NCBI GenBank assembly: GCA_964612925.1
Contig: CAZTFU010000027.1
Coordinates: 1-21,354, forward strand
Reading direction: 5' to 3'
Source: Phil1 sp964612925
GTDB lineage: Bacteria > Bacillota > Clostridia > Christensenellales > CAG-138
DNA: 21,354 nt
Under the pieces are notes generated by a model. That model had not been told where the DNA came from. It saw only the letters and a program-made list of their open reading frames with translations, and searched no databases. Positions 6,848 to 15,033 of this stretch are shown here, piece by piece (within the stretch, counting starts at the first letter, position 1; every line of letters begins with the position of its first letter). Both the position numbers and the translations under genes were made by a program.

Positions 6848-8668
6848 ATGAAGAAACGTGTTGTATCACTCATACTGATGCTTGCATTGGTACTAAGCAT
6901 TATCGGCGGATGTTCCCCCACCGTAAGTGACGATCCCGATCCGGTCAACAGCCCAGATCAGACCGAGAATCAGCCGCAGGCGGATGCTTCTGCCGAACCT
7001 GAGGGCAACAAGCCCTACGGCACACTGAGAATGTACACTACCACCGAGATCACCACACTGAATCCGCACGAGAACATGGACTCCGACGCGGAAACCCTTA
7101 TAAAGGGCACTTTGCTCAAGCCCTTTGAGGAGGTTCCCACCGAGGACGGTTCAACATCTCACTATGTGCCGGAACTTGCCGCGGAGCTGCCCACACCGCT
7201 CAACGAGGAGCAGACCGAATGGACATTCCCCATAAGGCAGGACCTTTACTGGGAAAACGGAGACCATATAACGGCAGAGGACTTTGTTTATTCCATGAAG
7301 ATGGTGCTTGACCCGCTGCTGCTTACATCTCGCGGCGCAAGCGTCGCAAGCGACTATATAACCGTCGTAAATGCGGAAGCGTATATGTCTCAGGCTTCAA
7401 CCGGCGTTGCCGTTGACTGGGAGGACGTAGGTATAGAGGCCACGGACGAATACACGATAAAGATCACCTGCGAATCTTATGCCGAACAGATCGACGTTAT
7501 TCGCCAGTACGGCCGCAAATGGTGCGGCTTGGTAAACAAGGATCTGTACGAATCCTGCATGAGCGAGGACAGAACATCCTGCACATACGGCACTTCGCTT
7601 GATACCTATATGAGCTGCGGCATGTTCCGCCTGACGGACTTCCAGCCGGGCGTATCGTATACCATGGAACGCAGTGACGAATACTTTGATCAGGAGCTTA
7701 TAAAGATAGAGGCTTACAACCTGCGCGTTGTCAAGGATTCCAATACCGCGCTTGAGCTTTTCCTCAACGGTGAGCTTGACAAGGTGAACCTTAGCGCGGC
7801 CGCAAAGGAACAGTATGAGGATGACCCGCGCATACTGCAATCCCCAGCAAGCACGGTCAGCGTAATGTCACTGAACCGCATCAATACCAATCAGAACGGT
7901 ATACTCGGCAATCTGAACTTCCGCAAGGCATTGTTCTATGCGGTGGACAGAGAAACCATTGCAAAAATGGTAAAGGGCATACCTGCAAATTATATACTCG
8001 GCCAGAAAGTGCTGGGCAATGTTGAAACGGGTGAAAAGTACCGTGATCTTGCCGCAAGCCAAGCTTATCTTGCGGACAACTATGCATATGATACCGAACT
8101 TGCCAAGCAGTATTATGAAACCGCACTTGCCGAATGCGGCATAGGCGAGGTCACGCTTGAGCTTATCTACAATGAATCCTCGGACAATCTGAGAACGGCT
8201 GCGGAATATCTCGAACAGGCTCTGCCGCAGATACTCGGTGACAGCTTCAAAATAGAGCTGAATCCCATGGAGAAGAACCTTGTTAAGCAGCAGCGCAAGG
8301 CGTGGAAGAAGGGCGACACCAACAGCTTTGAACTCAGTTTCAGCAGCTGGGATACAAGCTCATTGTGCCCGTGGAACGCTATGAAGGTATACTGCTCATG
8401 GTACAGCAGCGGCACCGATCCGATACTCAGCGACGAATTTGACGAGCTTTGGGATCTTGCAAATAACAGCCGCGAGGCCAAGGAGGACCTTGAATACAGG
8501 CTCAGCCTTACACAGCAGATGGAGAAGATGGCCTTAGATGACGTGTTCGTTGTCCCGATGTATGAGGTGCCCACATATTCACTGCTGAACGAGCGCATAA
8601 CGCTGCCGTTTGACCACTATGTACCCGGTTACGGGTGGGGCACGCTCTACTGCACCATAAGTGAATAA
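6848..8668 (+). CDS. oppA: Peptide ABC transporter substrate-binding lipoprotein (SBP family 5)
   Basis: Extracytoplasmic receptor that binds peptides and delivers them to the permease encoded downstream. The 606-residue length is normal for OppA/DppA-type proteins. Residues 1-21 are a lipoprotein signal with lipobox IGGC, so Cys22 would be lipidated and anchored in the membrane. An acidic, Pro-rich linker follows. SBP_bac_5 hallmarks are TTLNPHENMDSD near residue 75, AEDFVYSMKMVLDP, and FRKALFYAVDRETIAKMV near residue 360. The ribosome site is AAGGAAGGA. The four transporter genes and three peptide or amide hydrolases that follow suggest a specialised cargo, perhaps isoaspartyl-containing peptides (inference). 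Ligand preference cannot be read from the sequence. A hairpin with a T-run right after the gene may raise its expression over the permeases. Confidence 0.93.
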   Translation: MKKRVVSLILMLALVLSIIGGCSPTVSDDPDPVNSPDQTENQPQADASAEPEGNKPYGTLRMYTTTEITTLNPHENMDSDAETLIKGTLLKPFEEVPTEDGSTSHYVPELAAELPTPLNEEQTEWTFPIRQDLYWENGDHITAEDFVYSMKMVLDPLLLTSRGASVASDYITVVNAEAYMSQASTGVAVDWEDVGIEATDEYTIKITCESYAEQIDVIRQYGRKWCGLVNKDLYESCMSEDRTSCTYGTSLDTYMSCGMFRLTDFQPGVSYTMERSDEYFDQELIKIEAYNLRVVKDSNTALELFLNGELDKVNLSAAAKEQYEDDPRILQSPASTVSVMSLNRINTNQNGILGNLNFRKALFYAVDRETIAKMVKGIPANYILGQKVLGNVETGEKYRDLAASQAYLADNYAYDTELAKQYYETALAECGIGEVTLELIYNESSDNLRTAAEYLEQALPQILGDSFKIELNPMEKNLVKQQRKAWKKGDTNSFELSFSSWDTSSLCPWNAMKVYCSWYSSGTDPILSDEFDELWDLANNSREAKEDLEYRLSLTQQMEKMALDDVFVVPMYEVPTYSLLNERITLPFDHYVPGYGWGTLYCTISE

Positions 8669-8688
8669 GCATATTAAAGGATAGACTG

Positions 8689-8722
8689 TGCTTTGGCGAA
8701 CACCGCTTCGCCAAAGCATTTT
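8689..8722 (+). terminator. Intra-operon terminator-like hairpin after the binding-protein gene
   Basis: TGCTTTGGCGAA (8689-8700) and TTCGCCAAAGCA (8707-8718) form a perfect 12-bp stem with a 6-base loop, followed by only TTTT. The short T-run suggests partial termination or protection of the upstream message. It begins 20 bases after the stop of the binding-protein gene and 147 bases before the permease ATG. Confidence 0.75.
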
Positions 8723-8740
8723 GGAAAAAACCGAAACGAC

Positions 8741-8777
8741 CTGCCGCAGCGCGAGCAAAACGGCGTGACTGCGGCGG
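8741..8777 (+). other. Second G+C-rich hairpin in the binding-protein/permease gap
   Basis: CTGCCGCAG (8741-8749) can pair with CTGCGGCGG (8769-8777), and the inner CGCG with CGTG can extend the stem past a bulged A. No T-run follows, so it is not a terminator. Its role is unknown; an mRNA-stabilising structure is possible. Confidence 0.4.
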
Positions 8778-8781
8778 CATA

Positions 8782-8810
8782 TTCGAAATTATTGCCAATA
8801 ATTGTATAAG
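8782..8810 (+). promoter_or_regulatory. Inverted repeat within a weak promoter-like element upstream of oppB
   Basis: AATTATT-GCC-AATAATT (8787-8803) is a perfect 7-bp inverted repeat with a 3-base centre. It falls between a weak -35-like TTCGAA (8782-8787) and a -10-like TATAAG (8805-8810) spaced by 17 bases. It could be an operator controlling a secondary promoter for the permease and hydrolase genes. The -35 matches the consensus poorly. Confidence 0.35.
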
Positions 8811-8835
8811 CATAACAGGAGGAGCGTAATCCGAC

Positions 8836-9789
8836 ATGATTAAATATACCATGCAGCGTTTGGTGGCGATGCTTATTACGCTGTTTATAATAATGACATT
8901 GGGCTTCATGGTTATCCGGCTCATGCCGGGCGGCCTTTATGATGACGATGTTGATATGTCAGAACAACAGCGGGCCATACGCGAAGCAAAATATCATCTT
9001 GATGAACCGATACCGTTACAGTATTTATATTTTCTAAAGGGCGTTGTAACCGAGTGGGACTGGGGCGTTTCGCTCAAGGTCGCCATAAACGTGCCCGTTT
9101 GGGACGTGCTTAAGACCAAAATACCGATAACGCTGTACATAAACTTCTTTTCGTTGCTTATCTCATTGCCGCTTGGCATAGCGTTCGGCATAGTGGCGGC
9201 GGTTAAAAAGAATTCATTCATGGATTATGTGGTATCGTTTTTTGTGGTGCTGTTCATATCCGTGCCGTCGTTTGTTTTTGCAACGCTGTTGCAGTATTTT
9301 GTGGCATTCAAACTGGGAGCGTTTCCTATTATATTTGACAGCTCTGCAGAAGGAATGGCAAAACTGCAAAGCTTGCTTTTGCCAATAATCGCACTTTCAC
9401 TTGGACCCATTGCCCGCGTTACCCGCTATTTGCGTGCGGAGCTTGCCGAAACGCTGAATTCGGACTTTATGCTGCTTGCACGCACAAAGGGACTTACTTC
9501 GCTAAGGTCAACGTTGCACCACGGCATACGCAATTCGCTTTTGCCGCTTTGCAATATTATCATACCGATGTTTACGCACATAATGGGCGGCAGTCTTGTT
9601 GTGGAAACCATATTTGCAATTCCGGGCATGGGCGGCATATTGGTAAAATCCATAAACGCATCGGACTATTATCTTACGCTCGGCGCACTGATGTTCTTTA
9701 CGATAATATCGTTGCTTACAACGTTTATCGTGGATATGTCATACGGCATAGTTGACCCAAGAATTCGCATGGGAGGTAAAAAGGAATGA
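8836..9789 (+). CDS. oppB: Peptide ABC transporter permease, OppB type
   Basis: Inner-membrane channel subunit of 317 residues that pairs with the OppC-type protein. The N-terminus (MIKYTMQRLVAMLITLFIIM) is the typical OppB/DppB first membrane helix, followed by an external loop containing YHLDEPIPLQYLYFLKG and WDWGVSL. The binding-protein-dependent transport (MetI-like) domain spans about residues 95-310. The EAA loop that contacts the ATPases is AELAETLNSDFMLLARTKGL, near residue 200. GGAGG lies 13 bases before the ATG, slightly far but acceptable. The gene overlaps the next one by 4 bases (ATGA), so the two are translationally coupled. A 167-base gap with hairpins separates it from the binding-protein gene. 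Confidence 0.94.
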   Translation: MIKYTMQRLVAMLITLFIIMTLGFMVIRLMPGGLYDDDVDMSEQQRAIREAKYHLDEPIPLQYLYFLKGVVTEWDWGVSLKVAINVPVWDVLKTKIPITLYINFFSLLISLPLGIAFGIVAAVKKNSFMDYVVSFFVVLFISVPSFVFATLLQYFVAFKLGAFPIIFDSSAEGMAKLQSLLLPIIALSLGPIARVTRYLRAELAETLNSDFMLLARTKGLTSLRSTLHHGIRNSLLPLCNIIIPMFTHIMGGSLVVETIFAIPGMGGILVKSINASDYYLTLGALMFFTIISLLTTFIVDMSYGIVDPRIRMGGKKE

Positions 9790-10934
9790 AGTTTTATTCA
9801 CCCGATCTGCCTGAATTCCAAAACATTCAAACCGAAAAGTTGCGGCTTGTTCAGTTTGAGGAAGAGATAAAGGATGAAGCATTCAAGCATAAACCAATAG
9901 GCTTTTTCAAGGATGCTGCAATAAGGTTCTGCAAAAGCAAGGTTTCCATAATAGCCCTTATAGGCATATTTATAGTACTGTTACTGGCGATATTCGGCCC
10001 GAACATGAACGAACACGGTTACAACGAACAGAATCCCGACCTAATAAATATGCCGGCAAAAATACCCGCGCTCGCACAACTCGGCATATTTGACGGCGGC
10101 CGTTGGCTGCAAAATCGCCGTGTGGACACGCTGGAGAATACGGAAAAGTACCCCGAAGGATGCATACTCAAGACCAAGAATTACCAAACGATACAGGGCG
10201 TTGAAGTCTGTGACGTGAAGGTGGATTACTATAAATACATGGGTCTTGATGATGATTTCTGCTTCTGGATGGGAAGCGATTATCTTGGCCGCGACCTTTG
10301 GACAAGGATGTGGCGCGGTGCGCGTGTGTCACTGCTGATAGCGTTTTTGTCCGTTGCATGTAACATCACCATCGGCCTTATATACGGTTCCATAGCCGGT
10401 TACTACGGCGGCAAAGCGGACATGATAATGATGCGCATTGCGGAAATAATAGGCGCATTCCCCGAGGTGGTCGTGGTAACGCTGTTCATACTGTTCTTCG
10501 GCACGGGACTTGTTTCAATAATACTTGCGCTTGTGGTGCAAAACTGGATAGGTACCGCCAAGATGATACGTTCGCAGTTTTACCGTTATAAGGGCAGTGA
10601 ATATGTGCTTGCGGCAAGGACGTTGGGCGAACCCGACAGGTCGCTTATATTCCGCTACATTTTGCCCAATTCCATAGGCCCCATAATCACCCGCGCAATG
10701 ATAGCCATTCCGAGTGCCATATTCACGGAATCGTTCCTTGCGTACATCGGTCTTGGCATAAGGGCACCCGAATGTTCGATAGGCGTTCTGCTTTCACAGG
10801 GACAGCAGGTCATGATGCAGTTCCCGATACAGGTATTCTTCCCCGCGGTGGTAATAAGCATACTGATGATATCCTTCAACATGCTTGCCAACGGACTTAG
10901 GGATGCATTTGACCCGACCCAGCGTGGTGCATAA
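9786..10934 (+). CDS. oppC: Peptide ABC transporter permease, OppC type
   Basis: Second channel subunit of the peptide transporter, 382 residues, which is longer than the roughly 300 of enteric OppC. An N-terminal cytoplasmic region precedes the first membrane helix (about 54-73). A long external insert (about 80-165) carries the PAKIPALAQLGIFDGG segment known from Gram-positive OppC proteins. The MetI-like domain begins after WMGSDYLGRDLWTRMWRGAR. The EAA loop is YVLAARTLGEPDRSLIFRYI. The gene starts inside the stop codon of oppB and is followed 15 bases later by oppD, consistent with one mRNA. In the helix near residues 54-70 every isoleucine is encoded by ATA. Confidence 0.94.
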   Translation: MKFYSPDLPEFQNIQTEKLRLVQFEEEIKDEAFKHKPIGFFKDAAIRFCKSKVSIIALIGIFIVLLLAIFGPNMNEHGYNEQNPDLINMPAKIPALAQLGIFDGGRWLQNRRVDTLENTEKYPEGCILKTKNYQTIQGVEVCDVKVDYYKYMGLDDDFCFWMGSDYLGRDLWTRMWRGARVSLLIAFLSVACNITIGLIYGSIAGYYGGKADMIMMRIAEIIGAFPEVVVVTLFILFFGTGLVSIILALVVQNWIGTAKMIRSQFYRYKGSEYVLAARTLGEPDRSLIFRYILPNSIGPIITRAMIAIPSAIFTESFLAYIGLGIRAPECSIGVLLSQGQQVMMQFPIQVFFPAVVISILMISFNMLANGLRDAFDPTQRGA

Positions 10935-10949
10935 GGAGGAGGAGCGACA

Positions 10950-11990
10950 ATGGAAACCATTCTTTCTGTAAAAAACTTGAGCGTTTCGTTCAACGCATTT
11001 GCGGGTACGGTATATGCGGTAAGGGATGTAAGCTTTGACCTTCACCGCGGCGAAACGCTTGCAATAGTGGGCGAAAGCGGTTCGGGAAAATCCGTAACGA
11101 CAAAGGCCATACTCGGCATTTTGCCCAAAAACGGCCACATAGACGAAGGCCAAATCGAGTTTAAGGGCAACGACCTTGCAAAGTATAAGGAAAAGGATTT
11201 TTACGATGTGCGCGGCAAGCAGATATCGCTTGTGTTTCAGGATCCGCTTTCGGCACTGAATCCCATAATGAAAATAGGCAAGCAGATATCCGAGGTGCTT
11301 ATTTATCATGACAACATGAGTAAAGATGCCGCAAAAAAGCGCGCACTTGAATTGATGCACGCCGTTGGCATACCCGAACCCGAATTAAGGTACGATCAAT
11401 ACCCGTTCCAATTTTCGGGAGGTATGCGCCAAAGGATAGTTATAGCTATTGCGCTTGCGTCAAACCCCGAAATACTCATATGCGACGAGCCAACTACCGC
11501 ACTTGATGTTACGATACAGAGCAAGATACTTGACCTTATAAACGACATCAAGAAAAAGAATAACTTATCGATAATATTTATAACTCACGATCTCGGCGTG
11601 GTTGCGAACATGGCGGACAGGGTTGCGGTAATGTATGCGGGACAGATAGTTGAATACGGCACAAGCCGCGAAATATTCTATGAACCTGCGCACCCGTACA
11701 CATGGTCATTGCTTTCCGCAATGCCTGACCTTAATACAAAGGAAACGCTGTTCAGCATACCCGGTGCGCCGCCGAACATGCTGAACCCGCCAAAGGGCGA
11801 CGCCTTTGCCGCACGAAACAAATGGGCACTTGAGCTTGATTTTGAAGAACAGCCGCCGTACTTCAGAATATCGGATACGCATTATGCGTCCACATGGCTG
11901 CTGCACCCGGACGCTCCAAAGGTGGAAATGCCTGAAATTCTCAAAAACAGAATACAGAGAATGAAGGAGGACAATGGTATAAATGGATAG
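10950..11990 (+). CDS. oppD: Peptide ABC transporter ATP-binding protein, OppD type
   Basis: One of the two cytoplasmic ATPases that power import; 346 residues. Visible motifs are Walker A GESGSGKS, the Q-loop in VFQDPLSALNP, the signature FSGGMRQRIVIAIALA, Walker B ILICDEPTTALD and the switch His in FITHDLG. The C-terminal oligopeptide-type extension reads GDAFAARNKWALELDFEEQP and ends near DTHYASTWLLHPDAPK. This is the Gram-positive OppD/AmiE version, which lacks the cysteine cluster found in many DppD-like proteins. An excellent GGAGGAGGAG lies before the ATG. The last 8 bases overlap the start of oppF (ATGGATAG). Confidence 0.95.
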   Translation: METILSVKNLSVSFNAFAGTVYAVRDVSFDLHRGETLAIVGESGSGKSVTTKAILGILPKNGHIDEGQIEFKGNDLAKYKEKDFYDVRGKQISLVFQDPLSALNPIMKIGKQISEVLIYHDNMSKDAAKKRALELMHAVGIPEPELRYDQYPFQFSGGMRQRIVIAIALASNPEILICDEPTTALDVTIQSKILDLINDIKKKNNLSIIFITHDLGVVANMADRVAVMYAGQIVEYGTSREIFYEPAHPYTWSLLSAMPDLNTKETLFSIPGAPPNMLNPPKGDAFAARNKWALELDFEEQPPYFRISDTHYASTWLLHPDAPKVEMPEILKNRIQRMKEDNGING

Positions 11991-12975
11991 CAATATTGAA
12001 AATCGCCCCCTGCTTGAGGTTAAGAACCTTAAAATGCACTTCATCACCAAAAAACGCGGCAGAAAAACCACGGTAAAGGCCGTTGACGATGTCAGCTTTG
12101 ACGTTATGCGCGGCGAGATATTCGGCCTTGTGGGTGAATCGGGCTGTGGCAAGACCACGACCGGCCGAACGATAATACGCCTTTATAACCCGACCGCGGG
12201 CGAGGTATATTACGATGGCAGATTGATATCGGGAAAGCTGAGTAAGGATGATAGAAAATACATAACCGATAACATCGCCATGATATTTCAGGATCCGATA
12301 GCATCGCTTAACCCGCGCATGACGGTTGAAGAAATAATAGGCGACGGGCTTAAACGCCGCGGCATGAAGGATGCACAGCAGCGGCACGAGCGCGTGGTGG
12401 ATATGCTGCAGCATGTCGGCCTTGTCGGAGAACACGCAACGCGCTATCCGCATGAGTTCAGCGGCGGACAGCGGCAGAGGATAGGCATTGCGAGGGCACT
12501 TGCGGTGAACCCGACTTTTATAATAGCGGATGAACCCGTATCCGCACTGGATGTAAGCGTGCAGGCGCAGATAATAAACCTTATAAACAAGCTGAAAAAC
12601 GAATTCGGCCTAACGATACTGTTTATTGCGCATAACCTTAGCGTTGTAAAGTATTTCTGCGACAGGATAGGCGTTATGTATTACGGCAAACTGGTTGAAG
12701 TGGCGGATTCCGACATGCTGTTTGAAAACCCCGTGCATCCGTATACACGTTCACTGCTTTCGGCAATACCGCAACCCGACCCGATAAGCGAAACGAAGCG
12801 TGTAAAGATATCCTACGACCCGTCAATGCACAATTATGACGAAAACAACAAACCATCCTATCATTATATAAATGACAGGCATAAGGTGTATTGTTCGGAT
12901 GACGAGTTTAAGGCATGGTACGGCGAGGGGCACGCAGCGGGCAACGACTGCGCCGCGGCGACGGAGGATGAATAG
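11983..12975 (+). CDS. oppF: Peptide ABC transporter ATP-binding protein, OppF type
   Basis: Partner ATPase of OppD, 330 residues. Motifs are Walker A GESGCGKTT, the Q-loop in IFQDPIASLNPR, the signature FSGGQRQRIGIARALA, Walker B FIIADEPVSALD and the switch His in FIAHNLS. A positively charged insert (TKKRGRKTTVKAVDDVS) before Walker A and the C-terminal HKVYCSDDEFKAWY are typical of OppF. The start overlaps the end of oppD by 8 bases; GGAGG lies 12 bases before the ATG. The stop is followed one base later by the next gene's ATG, so the transporter and the hydrolases are almost certainly cotranscribed. Confidence 0.95.
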   Translation: MDSNIENRPLLEVKNLKMHFITKKRGRKTTVKAVDDVSFDVMRGEIFGLVGESGCGKTTTGRTIIRLYNPTAGEVYYDGRLISGKLSKDDRKYITDNIAMIFQDPIASLNPRMTVEEIIGDGLKRRGMKDAQQRHERVVDMLQHVGLVGEHATRYPHEFSGGQRQRIGIARALAVNPTFIIADEPVSALDVSVQAQIINLINKLKNEFGLTILFIAHNLSVVKYFCDRIGVMYYGKLVEVADSDMLFENPVHPYTRSLLSAIPQPDPISETKRVKISYDPSMHNYDENNKPSYHYINDRHKVYCSDDEFKAWYGEGHAAGNDCAAATEDE

Positions 12976-12976
12976 C

Positions 12977-13846
12977 ATGGAACAAAACAATATTGAACTG
13001 AAAAAATACCGTATCGGCCAAGGCAGTCCGTCAATAGTAATAACGGCGGGCCTGCACGGCAACGAACAAACGGGAATGTACACGGCGGAGCTTGTTTGGC
13101 AAAGACTGCAAAACGAATGCGTAAAGGGTAAAATATGCATTTACCCGATGTGCAATCCCACGGCGGCAATGGCAAGGCAACGCCGCGCTCCCGAGGATAA
13201 CTTGGACCTGAACAGAACATTTCCCGGTTCTTATGAAGGGAGCCATACGGAACGGCTTGCAAGATATATATGGGATAATATCGCGGGATACGACTACGTT
13301 TTGGATCTGCACTGCTGCGGACTTTACGGCACCACATACGGCATGCATTATTTCGATAAATATGCATTTGCACCCGAACTTTGCCGCGCCATAGGGGTGA
13401 GGAATGTTATATGCTCCAAGGGTACACGAGGTCAGCTCTATATAGAATCCTGCGAACGGCGCAATCAAAAGGGATTGCTTGTGGAACTACCGGGCGGTCA
13501 ACCGGGCGGCGTAATAAACGAAACGGCCGCGCTTGAAATGGCGGACAAGGTTATTGCATACCTGAAAAACATAGATATTATCGATGGCGAAAAGAATGTG
13601 ACCGAATCGTTTGCGCTGTTCGGAATGCGCACACAGCTGAAGGCCGCGCATGACGGAATAGCAAGACCCGTGAAATCGGCGGGGGATTTGGTCAAAAAGG
13701 GCGATGTGATAGCCTATCTTGACAATGAAGCAATATGTGCGCCCGATGACGGAATAATCGCGAGCGCGGCACCGCTGAGGTTTGTATTTGAAGGGGATGA
13801 CGTTATTCGGTTTGCACCGAAAACGGAATTGCCGAACATTGAATGA
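12977..13846 (+). CDS. Succinylglutamate desuccinylase/aspartoacylase-family metallohydrolase
   Basis: Zinc-dependent hydrolase of the AstE/AspA branch of the M14 carboxypeptidase fold, 289 residues. Family members remove an acyl group from an N-acyl amino acid or act as small carboxypeptidases. Zinc ligands are His27 and Glu30 (GLHGNEQTG) and His112 (VLDLHCCG). Substrate-binding NRTFPG is at residues 79-84, and the likely catalytic Glu170 lies in LLVELPGG. A C-terminal lipoyl-like beta domain (about 215-285) is usual in this family. I chose the ATG at 12977 because GGAGG lies 9 bases upstream; an upstream extension reads through the oppF gene in another frame and is rich in Arg. It starts one base after the oppF stop. 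Its substrate is unknown; processing of N-acylated aspartyl or glutamyl compounds imported by the transporter is inference. Confidence 0.88.
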   Translation: MEQNNIELKKYRIGQGSPSIVITAGLHGNEQTGMYTAELVWQRLQNECVKGKICIYPMCNPTAAMARQRRAPEDNLDLNRTFPGSYEGSHTERLARYIWDNIAGYDYVLDLHCCGLYGTTYGMHYFDKYAFAPELCRAIGVRNVICSKGTRGQLYIESCERRNQKGLLVELPGGQPGGVINETAALEMADKVIAYLKNIDIIDGEKNVTESFALFGMRTQLKAAHDGIARPVKSAGDLVKKGDVIAYLDNEAICAPDDGIIASAAPLRFVFEGDDVIRFAPKTELPNIE

Positions 13847-13869
13847 CTGCACGGAAAGGAGCACGAAAC

Positions 13870-14991
13870 ATGATCCTGATAAAAAATGCGAACGTATATG
13901 CACCCGAACCGCTTGGCATGAAGGATGTTCTGCTGAGCTTTGACAGAATAGTTGCCGTTGACGACCACATTGATTGTACCCTGCCATATACGGAGGTATT
14001 TGACGCAAACGGCATGATACTTACGCCCGGATTTATAGATCAGCACGTTCACCCAACGGGCGGCGGAGGCGAGAGGGGACTGCATTCGCGTACGCCCGAA
14101 CTTGTGTTTTCAAAGGTGGTCGAAGCGGGCGTTACAACGCTTGTGGGTCTGCTCGGCACGGACGGAATAACCCGCAGTATAGATGCACTGCTGTCAAAGA
14201 CAAAGGCACTTAACAATGAGGGCATAACGGCATTTTGCCTTACGGGTTCGTATGCGTACCCATCGACAACGCTCACGGGCTCCGTTATGCGCGATATCGT
14301 CATGCTTAACGAGGTGATAGGCTGTAAGCTTGCTTATTCCGACAACCGCGGCAGCCACCCGACACGGGAGGAACTTATTCGCCTTGTGTCGGATGTTCGC
14401 GTGGCGGGGCTTATAGGCGGAAAACCGGGTGTGCTGCACATTCACTTGGGCGCGGACAAACAGGGAATAGAGCCCATAATGGATATAGTGCGCACAACGG
14501 ATATTCCCGCATGGCATTTTAGACCGACACATATGGCAAAGCACCCCGAACAGGCGGCAGAATTCACCCGCATGGGCGGATATGCGGACTTTACCGCAAG
14601 CACAAGGCTGCCGAGCGTGTTCGAAAAAATATGGGACAGGCTTGACCGTAGGTTTGTAACGATGAGTTCCGATTCAAACGGAAGCGCCCCCAAGTGGGAT
14701 GCCGCGCATGAAAACATAATTGGAATGGGCGTTGGCAAGATGACGATGCTGTTCGATACGGCGCGCAACATGGTAAAGCAAGGACTTGCACTTGAAGATG
14801 TACTGCCGCTGATAACAAGCAACGCTGCCGAGGCACTGCAACTTTACCCGCGCAAGGGAAAAATAGCCGCGGGAAGTGATGCGGACATTGTGTTGCTTGA
14901 TGATGAACTGCGTATAGACAGCGTGTTTGCAAAGGGCGTTAAGCTGATGGAGCACAAAAACATACTTGTGCGCGGCATGTATGAGGAATAA
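13870..14991 (+). CDS. iadA: Isoaspartyl dipeptidase (beta-aspartyl dipeptidase), IadA
   Basis: Binuclear zinc amidohydrolase that cleaves beta-aspartyl (isoaspartyl) dipeptides to aspartate plus an amino acid; cytoplasmic; 373 residues against about 390 in E. coli. All metal ligands can be placed by analogy with the E. coli enzyme: His59 and His61 (QHVHP), Lys153 for the carbamylated bridge (GCKLAYSDNRG), His192 (HIHLGA), His221 (PTHMAKH) and Asp268 (SSDSNGS). Catalytic Glu68 (GGGE) and Tyr128 (GSYAYP) are present. Arg160 is kept, but the position matching E. coli Arg233 is Lys224. The start with AAAGGAG 9 bases upstream was preferred to one 9 codons earlier. It lies 23 bases after the previous hydrolase in the same operon. 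This is the most specific functional clue to the operon: isoaspartyl peptide use. Confidence 0.93.
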   Translation: MILIKNANVYAPEPLGMKDVLLSFDRIVAVDDHIDCTLPYTEVFDANGMILTPGFIDQHVHPTGGGGERGLHSRTPELVFSKVVEAGVTTLVGLLGTDGITRSIDALLSKTKALNNEGITAFCLTGSYAYPSTTLTGSVMRDIVMLNEVIGCKLAYSDNRGSHPTREELIRLVSDVRVAGLIGGKPGVLHIHLGADKQGIEPIMDIVRTTDIPAWHFRPTHMAKHPEQAAEFTRMGGYADFTASTRLPSVFEKIWDRLDRRFVTMSSDSNGSAPKWDAAHENIIGMGVGKMTMLFDTARNMVKQGLALEDVLPLITSNAAEALQLYPRKGKIAAGSDADIVLLDDELRIDSVFAKGVKLMEHKNILVRGMYEE

Positions 14992-15033
14992 AATATAGGG
15001 TAACAAGTCGCTTTTAGAAAGGGGATACCACAT

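Noticed and set aside
12872..12976. Upstream start for the AstE/AspA-like gene
   Set aside because: The extra residues are an Arg-rich out-of-frame reading of oppF; the ATG at 12977 has a well-placed GGAGG.
12977..13846. Naming it astE or aspA outright
   Set aside because: The fold and zinc site are clear, but no ast-pathway genes or substrate-specific residues can be confirmed.
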